A DNA stretch of 64,000 bases from JBDIVL01 sp039794405. Its GTDB lineage: Bacteria; Planctomycetota; Brocadiia; Brocadiales; Brocadiaceae. The notes beneath the pieces were generated by a model, which worked only from the letters and a program-made list of their open reading frames with translations, was not told the DNA's origin and did no database searches. The stretch lies in NCBI GenBank assembly GCA_039794405.1, contig JBDIVL010000021.1, positions 1 through 64,000 on the forward strand, in the 5' to 3' direction. Position numbers and translations under genes: made by a program. Shown here piece after piece: positions 18,215 through 26,068 of the stretch (positions are counted from its first letter, which is position 1; every line of letters begins with the position of its first letter).

Positions 18215-18724
18215 TTATACATCAAGATACCGCTTCATGATAAGGTGCCATTTATCCTGGTATTTGATTATCATTTCCGCAACCTCTCTCACTGCACCAA
18301 ACCCACCTCTCGCCTTTGTAACATAGGCTGCTTCCCGCTTAACAACCGGTGAGGCATTAGCGACCGTGACAGGAAATCCCACGCGATAGAGTACCGGCAG
18401 GTCTATGAGGTCGTCACCGATATAACATACTTCTTCGTCCCGCAATCCGTATTTCTCCCGTATCTCTTTATAAGCCTCTAATTTATTTACAACCCCCTGG
18501 TATACATCAACAATATTCAGCTCTTTTGCCCGATGGATTACCGCCTTACTCGTTCTTCCGCTAATAATGGCAGTTTTGATACCAACGCGATGAAGATAAG
18601 AAATGCCAGTACCATCTAATATGTTAAATCCCTTTGTTTCAGCACCATGAGCATCGATGTAAATGGTACCATCCGTCAGAACGCCATCGACATCAATAAT
18701 AACAATTTTTATATCTTTTACCAT
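18215..18724 (-). CDS. kdsC: Kdo-8-phosphate phosphatase (HAD superfamily)
   Basis: This 169-residue protein is typical of KdsC, which removes phosphate from Kdo-8-P on the way to CMP-Kdo for lipopolysaccharide. HAD motif I is IIDVDGVLTDG (residues 8-18, nucleophile Asp10 and acid Asp12). Motif II is the Ser/Thr in IISGRTS. Motif IV is CYIGDDLIDLPVL (about 105-117). The short, cap-less C1-type build fits. The Kdo arabinose-phosphate isomerase KdsD lies 464 bases upstream on the same strand, so the two act in one pathway, although the gap is filled with repeats. Confidence 0.92.
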   Translation of the reverse strand: MVKDIKIVIIDVDGVLTDGTIYIDAHGAETKGFNILDGTGISYLHRVGIKTAIISGRTSKAVIHRAKELNIVDVYQGVVNKLEAYKEIREKYGLRDEEVCYIGDDLIDLPVLYRVGFPVTVANASPVVKREAAYVTKARGGFGAVREVAEMIIKYQDKWHLIMKRYLDV

Positions 18725-19188
18725 TGATATTCTTGTTGTATTTTTTTGCTTACTGCCTAATGCATCTCTTGGTTATGGCTTGCACCCCAAGGTTGGTTCA
18801 ATCTCAATGTCATTAAGTTAAGGATTATTGATCAAAACAACCCCCTTTGTTCCCCCTTTTTTAAGGGAGACTTTTACCGCAGGTAGCTTAACTTAATGAC
18901 ATTGGGTCAATCTTGTAGATTGAACCATACGTTTGGAATTGACGTACGGCTTTTGATGAGTGCCAGACATAGGCAAACGAGCCAAAACATTTCGGTTCAA
19001 TCGTGGACGATTGAACCAACCCTGACCATACCCCTGAAAATGTACATAAGTTAACTGGGTAAAGTGGACATCGCTCACCAAATATCGCCGAGGACACGGA
19101 CAAACAAGGTTTGTCGTTCGACTGAGCTCACGACGAAGTCCGTGCCACCCGCAAAACCGCTTAATTAAAATGAAAATTCCGTAACAAT
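18725..19188. repeat. Paired-hairpin element and relatives between kdsC and kdsD
   Basis: Positions 18904-19020 hold a two-hairpin element: 'gtcaatcttgtagattgaac' on the left and 'cggttcaatcgtggacgatt' plus 'gaaccaac' on the right, joined by about 65 bases containing 'tacgtttgg', 'ttttgat' and 'gccaaaac'. The same layout recurs at 22179-22294 and 23832-23955. At 19089-19148 a GACAAAC-type hairpin ('ggacacggacaaac ... gtccgtgccacc') has a 'gttcgactgagctcacgac' segment inserted in its right arm. No gene is present. Confidence 0.65.
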
Positions 19189-20163
19189 TTACAGCCCAAC
19201 CTCCAGTAAATCCTGCACGTCTATGATGCCAACAGGTGTGTTTGAGTCATCAACCACGGGGAGTTGATCGATTTTGTAATCCTTGAGTACCTTATATGCC
19301 TCAGCAACTAAACATCGGGATTTTATAACTCTGGGTGACCGGGTCATGACCTCTTTTACCCTGCTCTGCAAAACCGATGCACCGTTTCTCAAGTGTCTCC
19401 TTAGGTCTCCGTCGGTAAAAAATCCCACGAGTTTATTGTGTTTATCAACAATACTCACGGCTCCCGGCTTGCCTGCTGTTTCCGTCATAATATCAAGAAC
19501 GTCCTTCAAAAGCGCATCCTCACAAGCCACAGGATTTTCCTCATTTTTCCGCATAACCATCTCTACCGTAAGCAATTTCCTGCCAAGTTCTCCACCCGGA
19601 TGATAAAATGCATAATCTTCTTTTCTGAGGTTTCGTTTTTTAAATATTGTAAGTGCTAAAGCATCGCCGAGGGCAAGCATGGCCGTTGAACTTGCCGAAG
19701 GTGCAAGGCCCAAAGGGCATGGTTCTTCAATTTTTCCAATATCAAGTACAACATCGCTGTGCATAGCCAAAGAAGATTTATTATTTCCCGTAATAGCAAT
19801 CACCTTTGCCCCTATTTGCTTAACAAAGGGTAAGAGGATAATAACCTCTGTCTCTCCGCTGTTAGAAAGCGCAAGTACAATGTCATCCTCAACAATTCTA
19901 CCAAGGTCGCCATGTCTTGCTTCCGATGAATGAATCCAGTATGAGGGGGTTCCTGTACTGGCCAATGTCGCGGAAATCTTTTGGCCAATAATCCCTGCCT
20001 TTCCAATACCGGTAACTACCACCCTTCCTTTACAGGCAAAGATTAAATCGACCGCCTTTTGAAAATGATGGTCCAGGCGGCTTATCAGATTCTTTATTGC
20101 TTCTGACTCAAGGAATAACACCTCTTTTGCAAAGTCAATATCGGATGAATACTTTTCTTTCAT
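19189..20163 (-). CDS. kdsD: Arabinose-5-phosphate isomerase
   Basis: This 324-residue protein has the KdsD/KpsF/GutQ architecture. The SIS domain (about residues 35-180) includes GRVVVTGIGKAGIIGQKISA, STGTPSYWIHSSEARHGDLG and LALSNSGETEVIILLPFVK. Two CBS domains follow (about 205-262 and 275-324, the latter with SPRVIKSRCLVAEAY and DQLPVVDD). The enzyme converts ribulose-5-P to arabinose-5-P, the first committed step to Kdo. Length is normal and the active-site His and Glu region is intact. With kdsC it indicates an outer membrane with Kdo-containing LPS. It lies between inverted 108-bp repeats. Confidence 0.94.
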   Translation of the reverse strand: MKEKYSSDIDFAKEVLFLESEAIKNLISRLDHHFQKAVDLIFACKGRVVVTGIGKAGIIGQKISATLASTGTPSYWIHSSEARHGDLGRIVEDDIVLALSNSGETEVIILLPFVKQIGAKVIAITGNNKSSLAMHSDVVLDIGKIEEPCPLGLAPSASSTAMLALGDALALTIFKKRNLRKEDYAFYHPGGELGRKLLTVEMVMRKNEENPVACEDALLKDVLDIMTETAGKPGAVSIVDKHNKLVGFFTDGDLRRHLRNGASVLQSRVKEVMTRSPRVIKSRCLVAEAYKVLKDYKIDQLPVVDDSNTPVGIIDVQDLLEVGL

Positions 20164-20237
20164 AGTTGGTATGATCTTTCGGGTGATTATGGCAAAGAAT
20201 TTATTATTCTGACGTATAGAAATTTGAATGTTCTGTT

Positions 20238-20345
20238 GTAGGGGCAGGTTTTAAACCTGCCCCTACTTGTGTTCGCCCCGACTCTGCACAATTCAAAACG
20301 TTTGTTTTTGTTTCCCATTTGGGCGAACACAAGGTTCGCCCCTAC
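20238..20345 (-). repeat. 108-bp repeat, right inverted copy beside kdsD
   Basis: This is the reverse complement of the repeat at 18089-18196, with only a handful of differences over 108 bases. Its kdsD-proximal end is a perfect hairpin: GTAGGGGCAGGTTT and its complement. Both hairpin ends face the kds genes, so the pair looks like inverted termini of a unit containing kdsC and kdsD. A more diverged third copy is at about 12585-12660. Confidence 0.85.
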
Positions 20346-20600
20346 GCAGGCGTTATAAAAAAGTACCGCAGGCCTAATTTATAATAATCCAAGTGAAACC
20401 GAACAAAATGGATCAGAATTTGATTACATCAGACGCAAGCATGGACAAACCAGTTTGTCCATGCCACCCCTTTTAACGTTAACATCTTCAACATATGCAG
20501 AACCCTAAGTAATGTTCTGTTTCATCCTCCGGATACTATAATTACATGAATTCTTTTCTATTAAAGGTATCCGATTATAGTGAGCGTTTCCCTAGTATTC
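20346..20600. repeat. Intergenic region with a GACAAAC hairpin
   Basis: A perfect hairpin at 20439-20464 has arms GCATGGACAAAC and the complement with a two-base CA loop. Compared with the hairpins at 37244 and 54474 (GCACGGACAAAC) it differs at one base in each arm so that pairing is kept. It is followed by 'cacc', as are the other copies. No gene is seen in 20346-20735. Confidence 0.7.
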
Positions 20601-20637
20601 AAGAAAAATAAAAGCCCGGAAAAGTATTTTCCCCGGA
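20601..20637 (-). terminator. Probable rho-independent terminator after the GT gene
   Basis: On the minus strand CCGGGGAAAA, TA and CTTTTCCGGG form a slightly bulged stem followed by CTTTTATTTTTCTT. It lies about 100 bases after the stop of the minus-strand glycosyltransferase gene ending at 20736. The T-rich tail supports termination on that strand. Confidence 0.5.
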
Positions 20638-20735
20638 GATGCATAATTTGAGGGAGGCGGAAACTACCTTGCCTAGGTTATCCCCGTATGGTGTGGCTCT
20701 TCCTGATGATGACTGGTTTTCGTTCGCATATCCAA

Positions 20736-21704
20736 TCATATACTCTTCCGCTTTGCCATGAACGTGAATATCTCTTCCCATTCTTCTGTGAATCGCTTTA
20801 TACCAAATCGCTGTTCTGCATACTCCCTGGCGTTTTTCCCAAGTTTTTTCGCCAGGGCTTTATCCTTTAACAGAAGCTGCATCCTGTCAATCAGAGAATC
20901 AACATTCGTATCGATAAAACCTGTCTCACCATTTTTTACAACAGTAGCTATTTCTGTTGTAGCAAGTGCAACGATAGGCAGACCGAGCATCATTGCTTCA
21001 CATACTGCCAGCCCGAAGCTTGTGTAACGAACAGGATAAAAGAAAAAGCGGTACCTTGGCAGGAACGAAGGCAACTCAGCTAGCCGTATCTCACCTAAAC
21101 CTCCCGCACTCTCATATTCCATGCCTATAAGGTCTAAAGGCACTACTTCACGGGTTTTTTGAAAAATATCAAAACCCATTCTCCTTCCCCTTGTTGCCAG
21201 TCCGTTGATTACAACAATGCCTTTTTCTAGTTCACCGGTATATTCCATACCCGGATAAGGAATGTAAACGCCGTGTTCAATTACTCTTGTTGGTGTCCTG
21301 CCGTTATCCCACATTAAATTATTAAAATGGATTACATGTATCAGGAGCATGTCGGGATCATCAACGATATGCTTTGTCTCTGTTGGATGCTCACGCGGTG
21401 GGTCGTGTTCAAGATAAATGCGGGGAAGATTTCTCTGTTTTTCTGATAAGATTTTATATTGGTCTTCCAGATAATTTTTTTTCGATTGAAAAACGATACA
21501 ATCGAATTCATAATCCTTCACGTCTTCTGCGGGAATTTGATATACATTATCTCCAAACGGAAACCCCGTTGTCTTTCCCCCATATCCCGGCTCTCCCGGA
21601 AGATAAGGCAAAAAAAAGTCGCAATCAGCCTGGGTTAGATAAAGCAGGTAGCTTCCGTGTATATGCCAGGTAAAGATGCGTAATTTATTTGACGTCCTGT
21701 ACAT
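20736..21704 (-). CDS. GT4-like glycosyltransferase
   Basis: This 322-residue protein has a GT-B layout. The N-terminal half contains FTWHIHGSYLLYLTQADCDF and a HDPPREHPT loop. The C-terminal half contains VINGLATRGRRMGFDIF (about 185), the nucleotide-sugar site SFGLAVCEAMMLGLPIVAL (about 235-253) and KNGETGFI. The first Glu of the usual EX7E pair is replaced (TSFGLAVCE keeps only the second), as in some divergent members. The start (MYRTSNKLRIFTWH) gives a complete first strand. The gene is single and followed by a probable terminator. Function is likely glycan or glycolipid synthesis; substrate unknown. Confidence 0.78.
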   Translation of the reverse strand: MYRTSNKLRIFTWHIHGSYLLYLTQADCDFFLPYLPGEPGYGGKTTGFPFGDNVYQIPAEDVKDYEFDCIVFQSKKNYLEDQYKILSEKQRNLPRIYLEHDPPREHPTETKHIVDDPDMLLIHVIHFNNLMWDNGRTPTRVIEHGVYIPYPGMEYTGELEKGIVVINGLATRGRRMGFDIFQKTREVVPLDLIGMEYESAGGLGEIRLAELPSFLPRYRFFFYPVRYTSFGLAVCEAMMLGLPIVALATTEIATVVKNGETGFIDTNVDSLIDRMQLLLKDKALAKKLGKNAREYAEQRFGIKRFTEEWEEIFTFMAKRKSI

Positions 21705-22524
21705 AACTTTTTACCTTTTCACTTCCATAAGACAACGCCTTTTTTCCGGAGGCGAAATACAATACAATCCATGGAATACAATCAAATCCTAACACAGAAG
21801 TACCACAAATTCTAGCGCCTTTTCACGTTCAATTCCATTTACAACAATTTTCAAGCATTCCTTGACAATTGGTATTTTCGATTTACAATGCAGAAAGGAA
21901 ATGACCTATACCCTGTATCGGTTCAATTTTCATTGCGTGCCTAAGCTTACCAGAAATTTTTTCAAAAAGTAACTCTTACTCGTATTTCTTTTCATCTTGT
22001 AGTATACCTTTTTTACTTATCAATTCCCTTTTCGAACTTTACAACCTATTCAGAACCTATCCGAAAACAAAAACTGCCATTCCGAATGAAGCGGAACGGA
22101 GTTTTGTTAGAGATGAGAGGCTGGAAGCCGGATATTCAAGCTCTAAAATCCGATCTCCTGGGTTTGTTCAACCTTGGGTTGGTTCAATCTTGCAGATTGA
22201 ACCATAGTTTTGCATTAGCATATATGCTCTGGATTGGTGTTAAGTGCAGGAAACGTACCTAAACGTTTCGGTTTAATCTACAAGATTGAACCAACAGAGA
22301 GAGTCAGAAGTTAGAAGCTGGACATCCAATTTCCGACTTCCAATATACGGAGGAATCCCTCGCTTCTTCGCTACCCGGAATGACACACCGGGTTTTCAGA
22401 CCGGCTCTGATTCAGAAACGACCATTGAGTCCTGAATTACGTTCCGGAGCGCTCAGGCATGTCCGGTTTCATACGTAGAGTGCTATAGTTTATCATGTCT
22501 TTTTGTAGAGAAAGGAGGAAGAGA
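21705..22524. repeat. Gene-free stretch with a composite repeat
   Basis: About 22049-22410 is bounded by 'gaacctatccgaaaac' on the left and 'gttttcagaccggctct' on the right, the terminal repeats of the GTCTGAAAA family. Inside it lies a complete paired-hairpin element (22179-22294: 'ggttcaatcttgcagattga' and 'cggtttaatctacaagattg'). 21705-22040 is AT-rich with no recognised feature. I see no gene. Confidence 0.55.
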
Positions 22525-22551
22525 ATGTTACTGCGTTGCATACCTCATTAA
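22525..22551 (+). CDS. Possible 8-codon leader peptide
   Basis: ATG follows a strong AAAGGAGG site by five bases and encodes MLLRCIPH before TAA. The pattern 'agaaaggagg..ATGTTAC' is repeated 35-50 bases on at the true start of the next gene ('agaaaggag..ATGTTACAG'). It may be a leader peptide or the trace of a small duplication of the translation start region. Nothing shows that the peptide has a function. Confidence 0.25.
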   Translation: MLLRCIPH

Positions 22552-22575
22552 CAAAAAAGTAGAAAGGAGAAAAAC

Positions 22576-23025
22576 ATGTTACAGAGACTAAAAATATCCA
22601 TATGCTGCATGGCGATATCAGGTATTTTATACATTCCTATGGGCATTATTGAATCAAAAGCATTCGCAGAATCAAAAGAAGCATCAGAAGGGAACCCGCA
22701 TCATCAGGCAAGATGTGGCATGTGTGGCAGCATCCATGACAAATGCGATTTGTGTGGTGAAAGCCATCATAAAGACAGCATATCCGGTTTGATTTGTTTA
22801 GCATATTCTGCACAAAAGGAATTATTAAAGGAGAAGATGAAAACACATCTCGAAGAAAAAGCAGGTAAAAAACTCGATGAAGTAGCCAATCTCGCTGTTG
22901 ATGCCATGATTAACAAGTACAAGAAAATGAGGGAATGTAAGAAAAGCCGGGAAGAATTTGAGGAGGATTTGAAAGATATTTTCACAGAGGGAGGTGAAGA
23001 AAAAGAGGAAGCAAGACAACGGTAG
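22576..23025 (+). CDS. Exported small Cys/His-rich protein
   Basis: This 149-residue protein has a signal peptide (residues 1-31, hydrophobic core ISICCMAISGILYIPMGII, cleavage likely after AFA). The mature N terminus has two CxxC pairs in CGMCGSIHDKCDLCGESHHK (residues 48-67), suitable for binding a metal such as zinc or for redox chemistry. The rest is a highly charged, probably coiled-coil helix (residues 78-149). A good AAAGGAG site precedes the ATG. I do not know the family. It lies just before a membrane-anchored JAMM-like protein gene, but about 150 bases of repeat separate them. Confidence 0.7.
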   Translation: MLQRLKISICCMAISGILYIPMGIIESKAFAESKEASEGNPHHQARCGMCGSIHDKCDLCGESHHKDSISGLICLAYSAQKELLKEKMKTHLEEKAGKKLDEVANLAVDAMINKYKKMRECKKSREEFEEDLKDIFTEGGEEKEEARQR

Positions 23026-23124
23026 AGAGAAGATTTAAAAAACCGTAGTATTTCAAATGAGATTAAGGGCCTATCTGAAAACCAAGGTGTTATACCGGGC
23101 GACAAAGGAGTGAGGAACCTTTCC

Positions 23125-23182
23125 ATTCACCGCAAAGGCGCAAAGGACGCAGTAAGGACACGGCACTCCGTGTCCTCACTCT
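23125..23182. repeat. Dispersed repeat with GGACACGG hairpin
   Basis: The segment 'caccgcaaaggcgcaaagga' belongs to the repeat family at 640 and 2743. It is interrupted by the hairpin AGGACACGG, CACT, CCGTGTCCT (23156-23177), related to the palindrome at 9021. The next open frame starts inside this repeat. Confidence 0.55.
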
Positions 23183-23785
23183 TTGCATCTCTGCGGTAAG
23201 TTCCATACAGAAACAGAAAAAGTTCCTCATTCCGCTTCGCTTCATAGAGTATTTATCGTGTTGTTCTGGATACTAACGATCATCCTGGTAATATGGATTG
23301 CTGAAGAATTCATTAACAACTGGAATAACGATCCTCTTGGTAATAGGGCACAGTACTGCCGTCCGAAGCATACTCAGTTTATAGCTTATTATGGTTTGAG
23401 TAAACAATTGCCTGTTTCAGAATTTGAGTTGAAAATGGCTGCAGGAATGTTTTGTGAGAAAAAGGAAATCTTTGTCATTGCATTTTGCAGGAGAGGTGTG
23501 GTTGAAAGAGTATTCGCTACAATCGGTAAATCCTCCCGATGCTCAAGTTCAAATGATATAGCCGAGTGGCTTTGCCTTGCAAAAAAACTTCGTTGTGATG
23601 AGATCAGGCAATATCATAACCATCCTAATGCGATATTGCGAAAGTATGCATCCCCTACAGATCTCGATATGCATAAAAAAATCAAATCCTTTTTTGAAGG
23701 CAAAAACATCCCCTTTCGTTCTTTTTTAATCTATGCAAACTTCCTTAAAGGCTGGGAAATAAAGGAGTATGGAAAACCGCTATAA
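23183..23785 (+). CDS. Membrane-anchored JAMM/JAB-like protein
   Basis: The frame has 200 codons if a TTG inside the upstream repeat is used. A GTG at 23258, just at the start of the membrane segment, is another possibility, and the gene may have lost its own start to the repeat. Residues 23-43 form one transmembrane helix (VFIVLFWILTIILVIWIAEE). The remainder resembles a JAB1/MPN metalloprotease-like fold: HNHPNAILRKYASPTDLDMH (about 141-160) has the H-x-H-P and downstream S-x-x-D of the JAMM zinc site, as in RadC (HNHPSG...SxxD). An upstream Glu (KKEIFVIAF or VVERVF) could complete it. Possible isopeptidase or a non-catalytic relative. Confidence 0.6.
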   Translation: MHLCGKFHTETEKVPHSASLHRVFIVLFWILTIILVIWIAEEFINNWNNDPLGNRAQYCRPKHTQFIAYYGLSKQLPVSEFELKMAAGMFCEKKEIFVIAFCRRGVVERVFATIGKSSRCSSSNDIAEWLCLAKKLRCDEIRQYHNHPNAILRKYASPTDLDMHKKIKSFFEGKNIPFRSFLIYANFLKGWEIKEYGKPL

Positions 23786-23831
23786 TCCACAGCACAGCGA
23801 ATCCGCAACCAAAGGCAACCATCCCTCAGGG

Positions 23832-23955
23832 TTGGTTCAATCTTGCAGATTGAACCATACGTTTGGGATTGATATACGGCTTTTGATTGGTGCCCAGGCA
23901 TAAGCAAGCAAGCCAAAACTTCGGTTCAATCGTGGACGATTAAAATTGAACTAAC
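23832..23955. repeat. Paired-hairpin element (GGTTCAATC family)
   Basis: The left hairpin is 'ggttcaatcttgcagattga' plus 'acc' and the right one is 'cggttcaatcgtggacgatt' with a mirrored end, about 65 bases apart. The spacer has 'tacgtttggga', 'tatacggcttttgattgg' and 'aagccaaaac', as in the copy at 18904-19020. A half copy follows at 24087-24124 ('cagtttaatcgtggacaatt', 'gaaccaac'). Confidence 0.7.
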
Positions 23956-23967
23956 AAAAAACTACGC

Positions 23968-24004
23968 TATGTGACATTTTGTTTTGAGATCACTATAGAT
24001 CTAC
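23968..24004. repeat. Direct repeat before the GT39 gene
   Basis: 'tatgtgacattttgttttga' continuing 'gatcactatagatc' recurs after the next gene at 25894-25925 as 'tatgacattttattttgaga' and 'tcaccatagaacc'. The pair brackets the GT39-like gene. Confidence 0.5.
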
Positions 24005-24170
24005 GATTTCATGAATAAAAATATTTTCACAATTTTAGCAAATACAAAATGGAAAATATAAAATGAAAGAGGTATTATATTATACAAAATGTTTCAGTTT
24101 AATCGTGGACAATTGAACCAACCCTGAGGGCACGGACACACTTGTACACTTGTACCGATATTCGATCTGG

Positions 24171-25709
24171 ATGATGAACGAGCTAAGAAAAAGGTCGTGG
24201 TATTTAGCCTGGCCAATTGCAGGTATACTGATTTTATTCTGGAAATTAGATACTATTGTAGGGCTGCACCGGGATGAGGCAGTATTTGGCCTTTTTGCAG
24301 AAATGATCATCGACGGCGCAAGACCATTTTATGGTATTTTTAACTATTACACTTCTCCTGTCCATTCCTATTTGCTGGCTATCGTTATCAAAATCCTGGG
24401 AAACTCGGTTTGGAGCTTACGGTGCTTAGGTCCCGTTTTCACACTCATAACGATAGTTGCAATTTTTGATATCGTGCGGCAATTTTCTCCTGTCCGTGCG
24501 CGGTGGATAGCTTACTTCCTTATAACATTTCCACCGATTGTAATATTTTCCCGGCTTTGTGGTGAGGTATTCGTTTTTAATCCTTTCCTGTTTTTTGGGA
24601 CGATTTGGGTATATGTCAGGCTTTGCCGGAACCAAAAGCAATACATGAACAGAACAGGCTGGGTACTTGCTGGTTTTCTGATGTCTTTAGGAGTATGGAA
24701 TCATATAATCTTCCTGCCGAGCGCCATATCCCTTGTGCTTTGTTACATAGTATTCATGTGGCCTGGTTTTCGGCAGTTTTTTGTCAACAGTGCATTTTGT
24801 TCTCTTGGGTTTTTCATTGGTATGATACCGCGGTTTATTTCAGCGCTCGTTTATGGAAATGTCTTATTTCAAAAAAGACCGGCAATTCCTCCTGCCTCAT
24901 TAAAAACTTCACTTTTAAACCTTTTATACACCCTGTCAGGGGATGGGCTCTATGCCCGTTTTTCCGGCAGAAGCGTTATTCCGTTTGTATGGGGTATTCT
25001 GGGGGCATTCGTAATCGTTTTGATTACATTTCATTTCCTCCGGCATGATAAAAATGAAAAGAAGATATTTTGGGGAATATGGGTCTTCCTTATTTTTAAC
25101 TTTATCGGGATCTGGCAAATTACACCATTTGGTTCTATGGGCTCACGGTTATGGTTAATACCGGTATGGATCTTTCCTATTCTGTTAGGGATATGGATAA
25201 AAGATGTTCATGCCTGGAAATGGCGTATTCTTGGTGGCGTGGTAATTATAACGAACTTGATATTGCTTTCCGTAAACTATTATATACCGAATAACCATTC
25301 GAACGGTGTCATCTGCCCATCTATTTACGTTGGAGGCAAGTACGATAATACATGGGACTACTATGATCATCGCCAAATTGTGGAAAAACTTGCCCAGGCA
25401 GATGATGAATACATATTTATCTCGAATATCAACATATTTACCTTCTATTATTTTATGCCAGAAGACCAAAGACATCGGATAAAGTGGCTGTGGCCTATAG
25501 AACTTGGCGGCATGGGAAACACTCCGGAAAAGCAAAGGCTCTACAGCCGGTTTTGCTATAAAGGCCCTATGCCGAAATCAGCCCTTTTCGTCTTTTACGA
25601 TAATGATAAGGACTATCTCGCTAATTTCTCAAAACAGTGGTATTATCCCTTAACAACTGTAGATGCCGACAAAAGCATCCCCGGGTTTAAGATTTTTTGT
25701 TTAAAATAA
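24171..25709 (+). CDS. GT39-like (ArnT/PMT-type) membrane glycosyltransferase
   Basis: About 512 residues from the ATG at 24171; an upstream TTG at 24150 is possible but lies in repeat sequence. The protein has about ten hydrophobic helices. The first periplasmic loop has the GT-C acidic motif LHRDEAVFGLFAEMIIDGAR, where the Asp-Glu pair of GT39/ArnT enzymes binds the lipid-phosphate sugar donor, followed by YYTSPVHSYLLAIVIKILG. The C-terminal approximately 130 residues are soluble and periplasmic (SIYVGGKYDNTWDYYDHRQI onward). Such enzymes transfer sugars from polyprenyl-phosphate donors to lipids or proteins. The gene stands alone, flanked by short direct repeats. Confidence 0.8.
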   Translation: MMNELRKRSWYLAWPIAGILILFWKLDTIVGLHRDEAVFGLFAEMIIDGARPFYGIFNYYTSPVHSYLLAIVIKILGNSVWSLRCLGPVFTLITIVAIFDIVRQFSPVRARWIAYFLITFPPIVIFSRLCGEVFVFNPFLFFGTIWVYVRLCRNQKQYMNRTGWVLAGFLMSLGVWNHIIFLPSAISLVLCYIVFMWPGFRQFFVNSAFCSLGFFIGMIPRFISALVYGNVLFQKRPAIPPASLKTSLLNLLYTLSGDGLYARFSGRSVIPFVWGILGAFVIVLITFHFLRHDKNEKKIFWGIWVFLIFNFIGIWQITPFGSMGSRLWLIPVWIFPILLGIWIKDVHAWKWRILGGVVIITNLILLSVNYYIPNNHSNGVICPSIYVGGKYDNTWDYYDHRQIVEKLAQADDEYIFISNINIFTFYYFMPEDQRHRIKWLWPIELGGMGNTPEKQRLYSRFCYKGPMPKSALFVFYDNDKDYLANFSKQWYYPLTTVDADKSIPGFKIFCLK

Positions 25710-26068
25710 AGATACATTCTCCAGAACTGCCTGTGTTAAATATCTTATATGCAATTTATCTTCACAAACGGGTTAAGTTTTTCAGTAATTTGTTGGGCTT
25801 CGTGCCTCGATCCAGCCTGTAGTCCTATAAAAACAAAATGTCACTTTTGTGATTTCGGAAAATCCTCTATTTTCTAAGAAATACCGCTCTGCTCTATGAC
25901 ATTTTATTTTGAGATCACCATAGAACCACAGATTGTACGGACTTCACAGATAAAAATCTCAAGTGAATGAATGGGTATTTAACTCATCTACTCATTTACC
26001 CGTCTACCAAAATCTGTGCAATCTGTGGTTTTAATCCCTTTTATCGGTCTGAGGCTTTGCCTCGCTAG
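25710..26068. repeat. Gene-free stretch with direct and inverted repeat copies
   Basis: 25894-25925 is the right copy of the direct repeat seen at 23968. About 25921-26068 ('accacagattgtacgg', 'gtctaccaaaatctgtgc', 'tttatcggtctgaggcttt') matches 15898-16015 in inverted orientation and ends exactly at the stop of the following minus-strand gene. No gene is seen. Confidence 0.5.
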
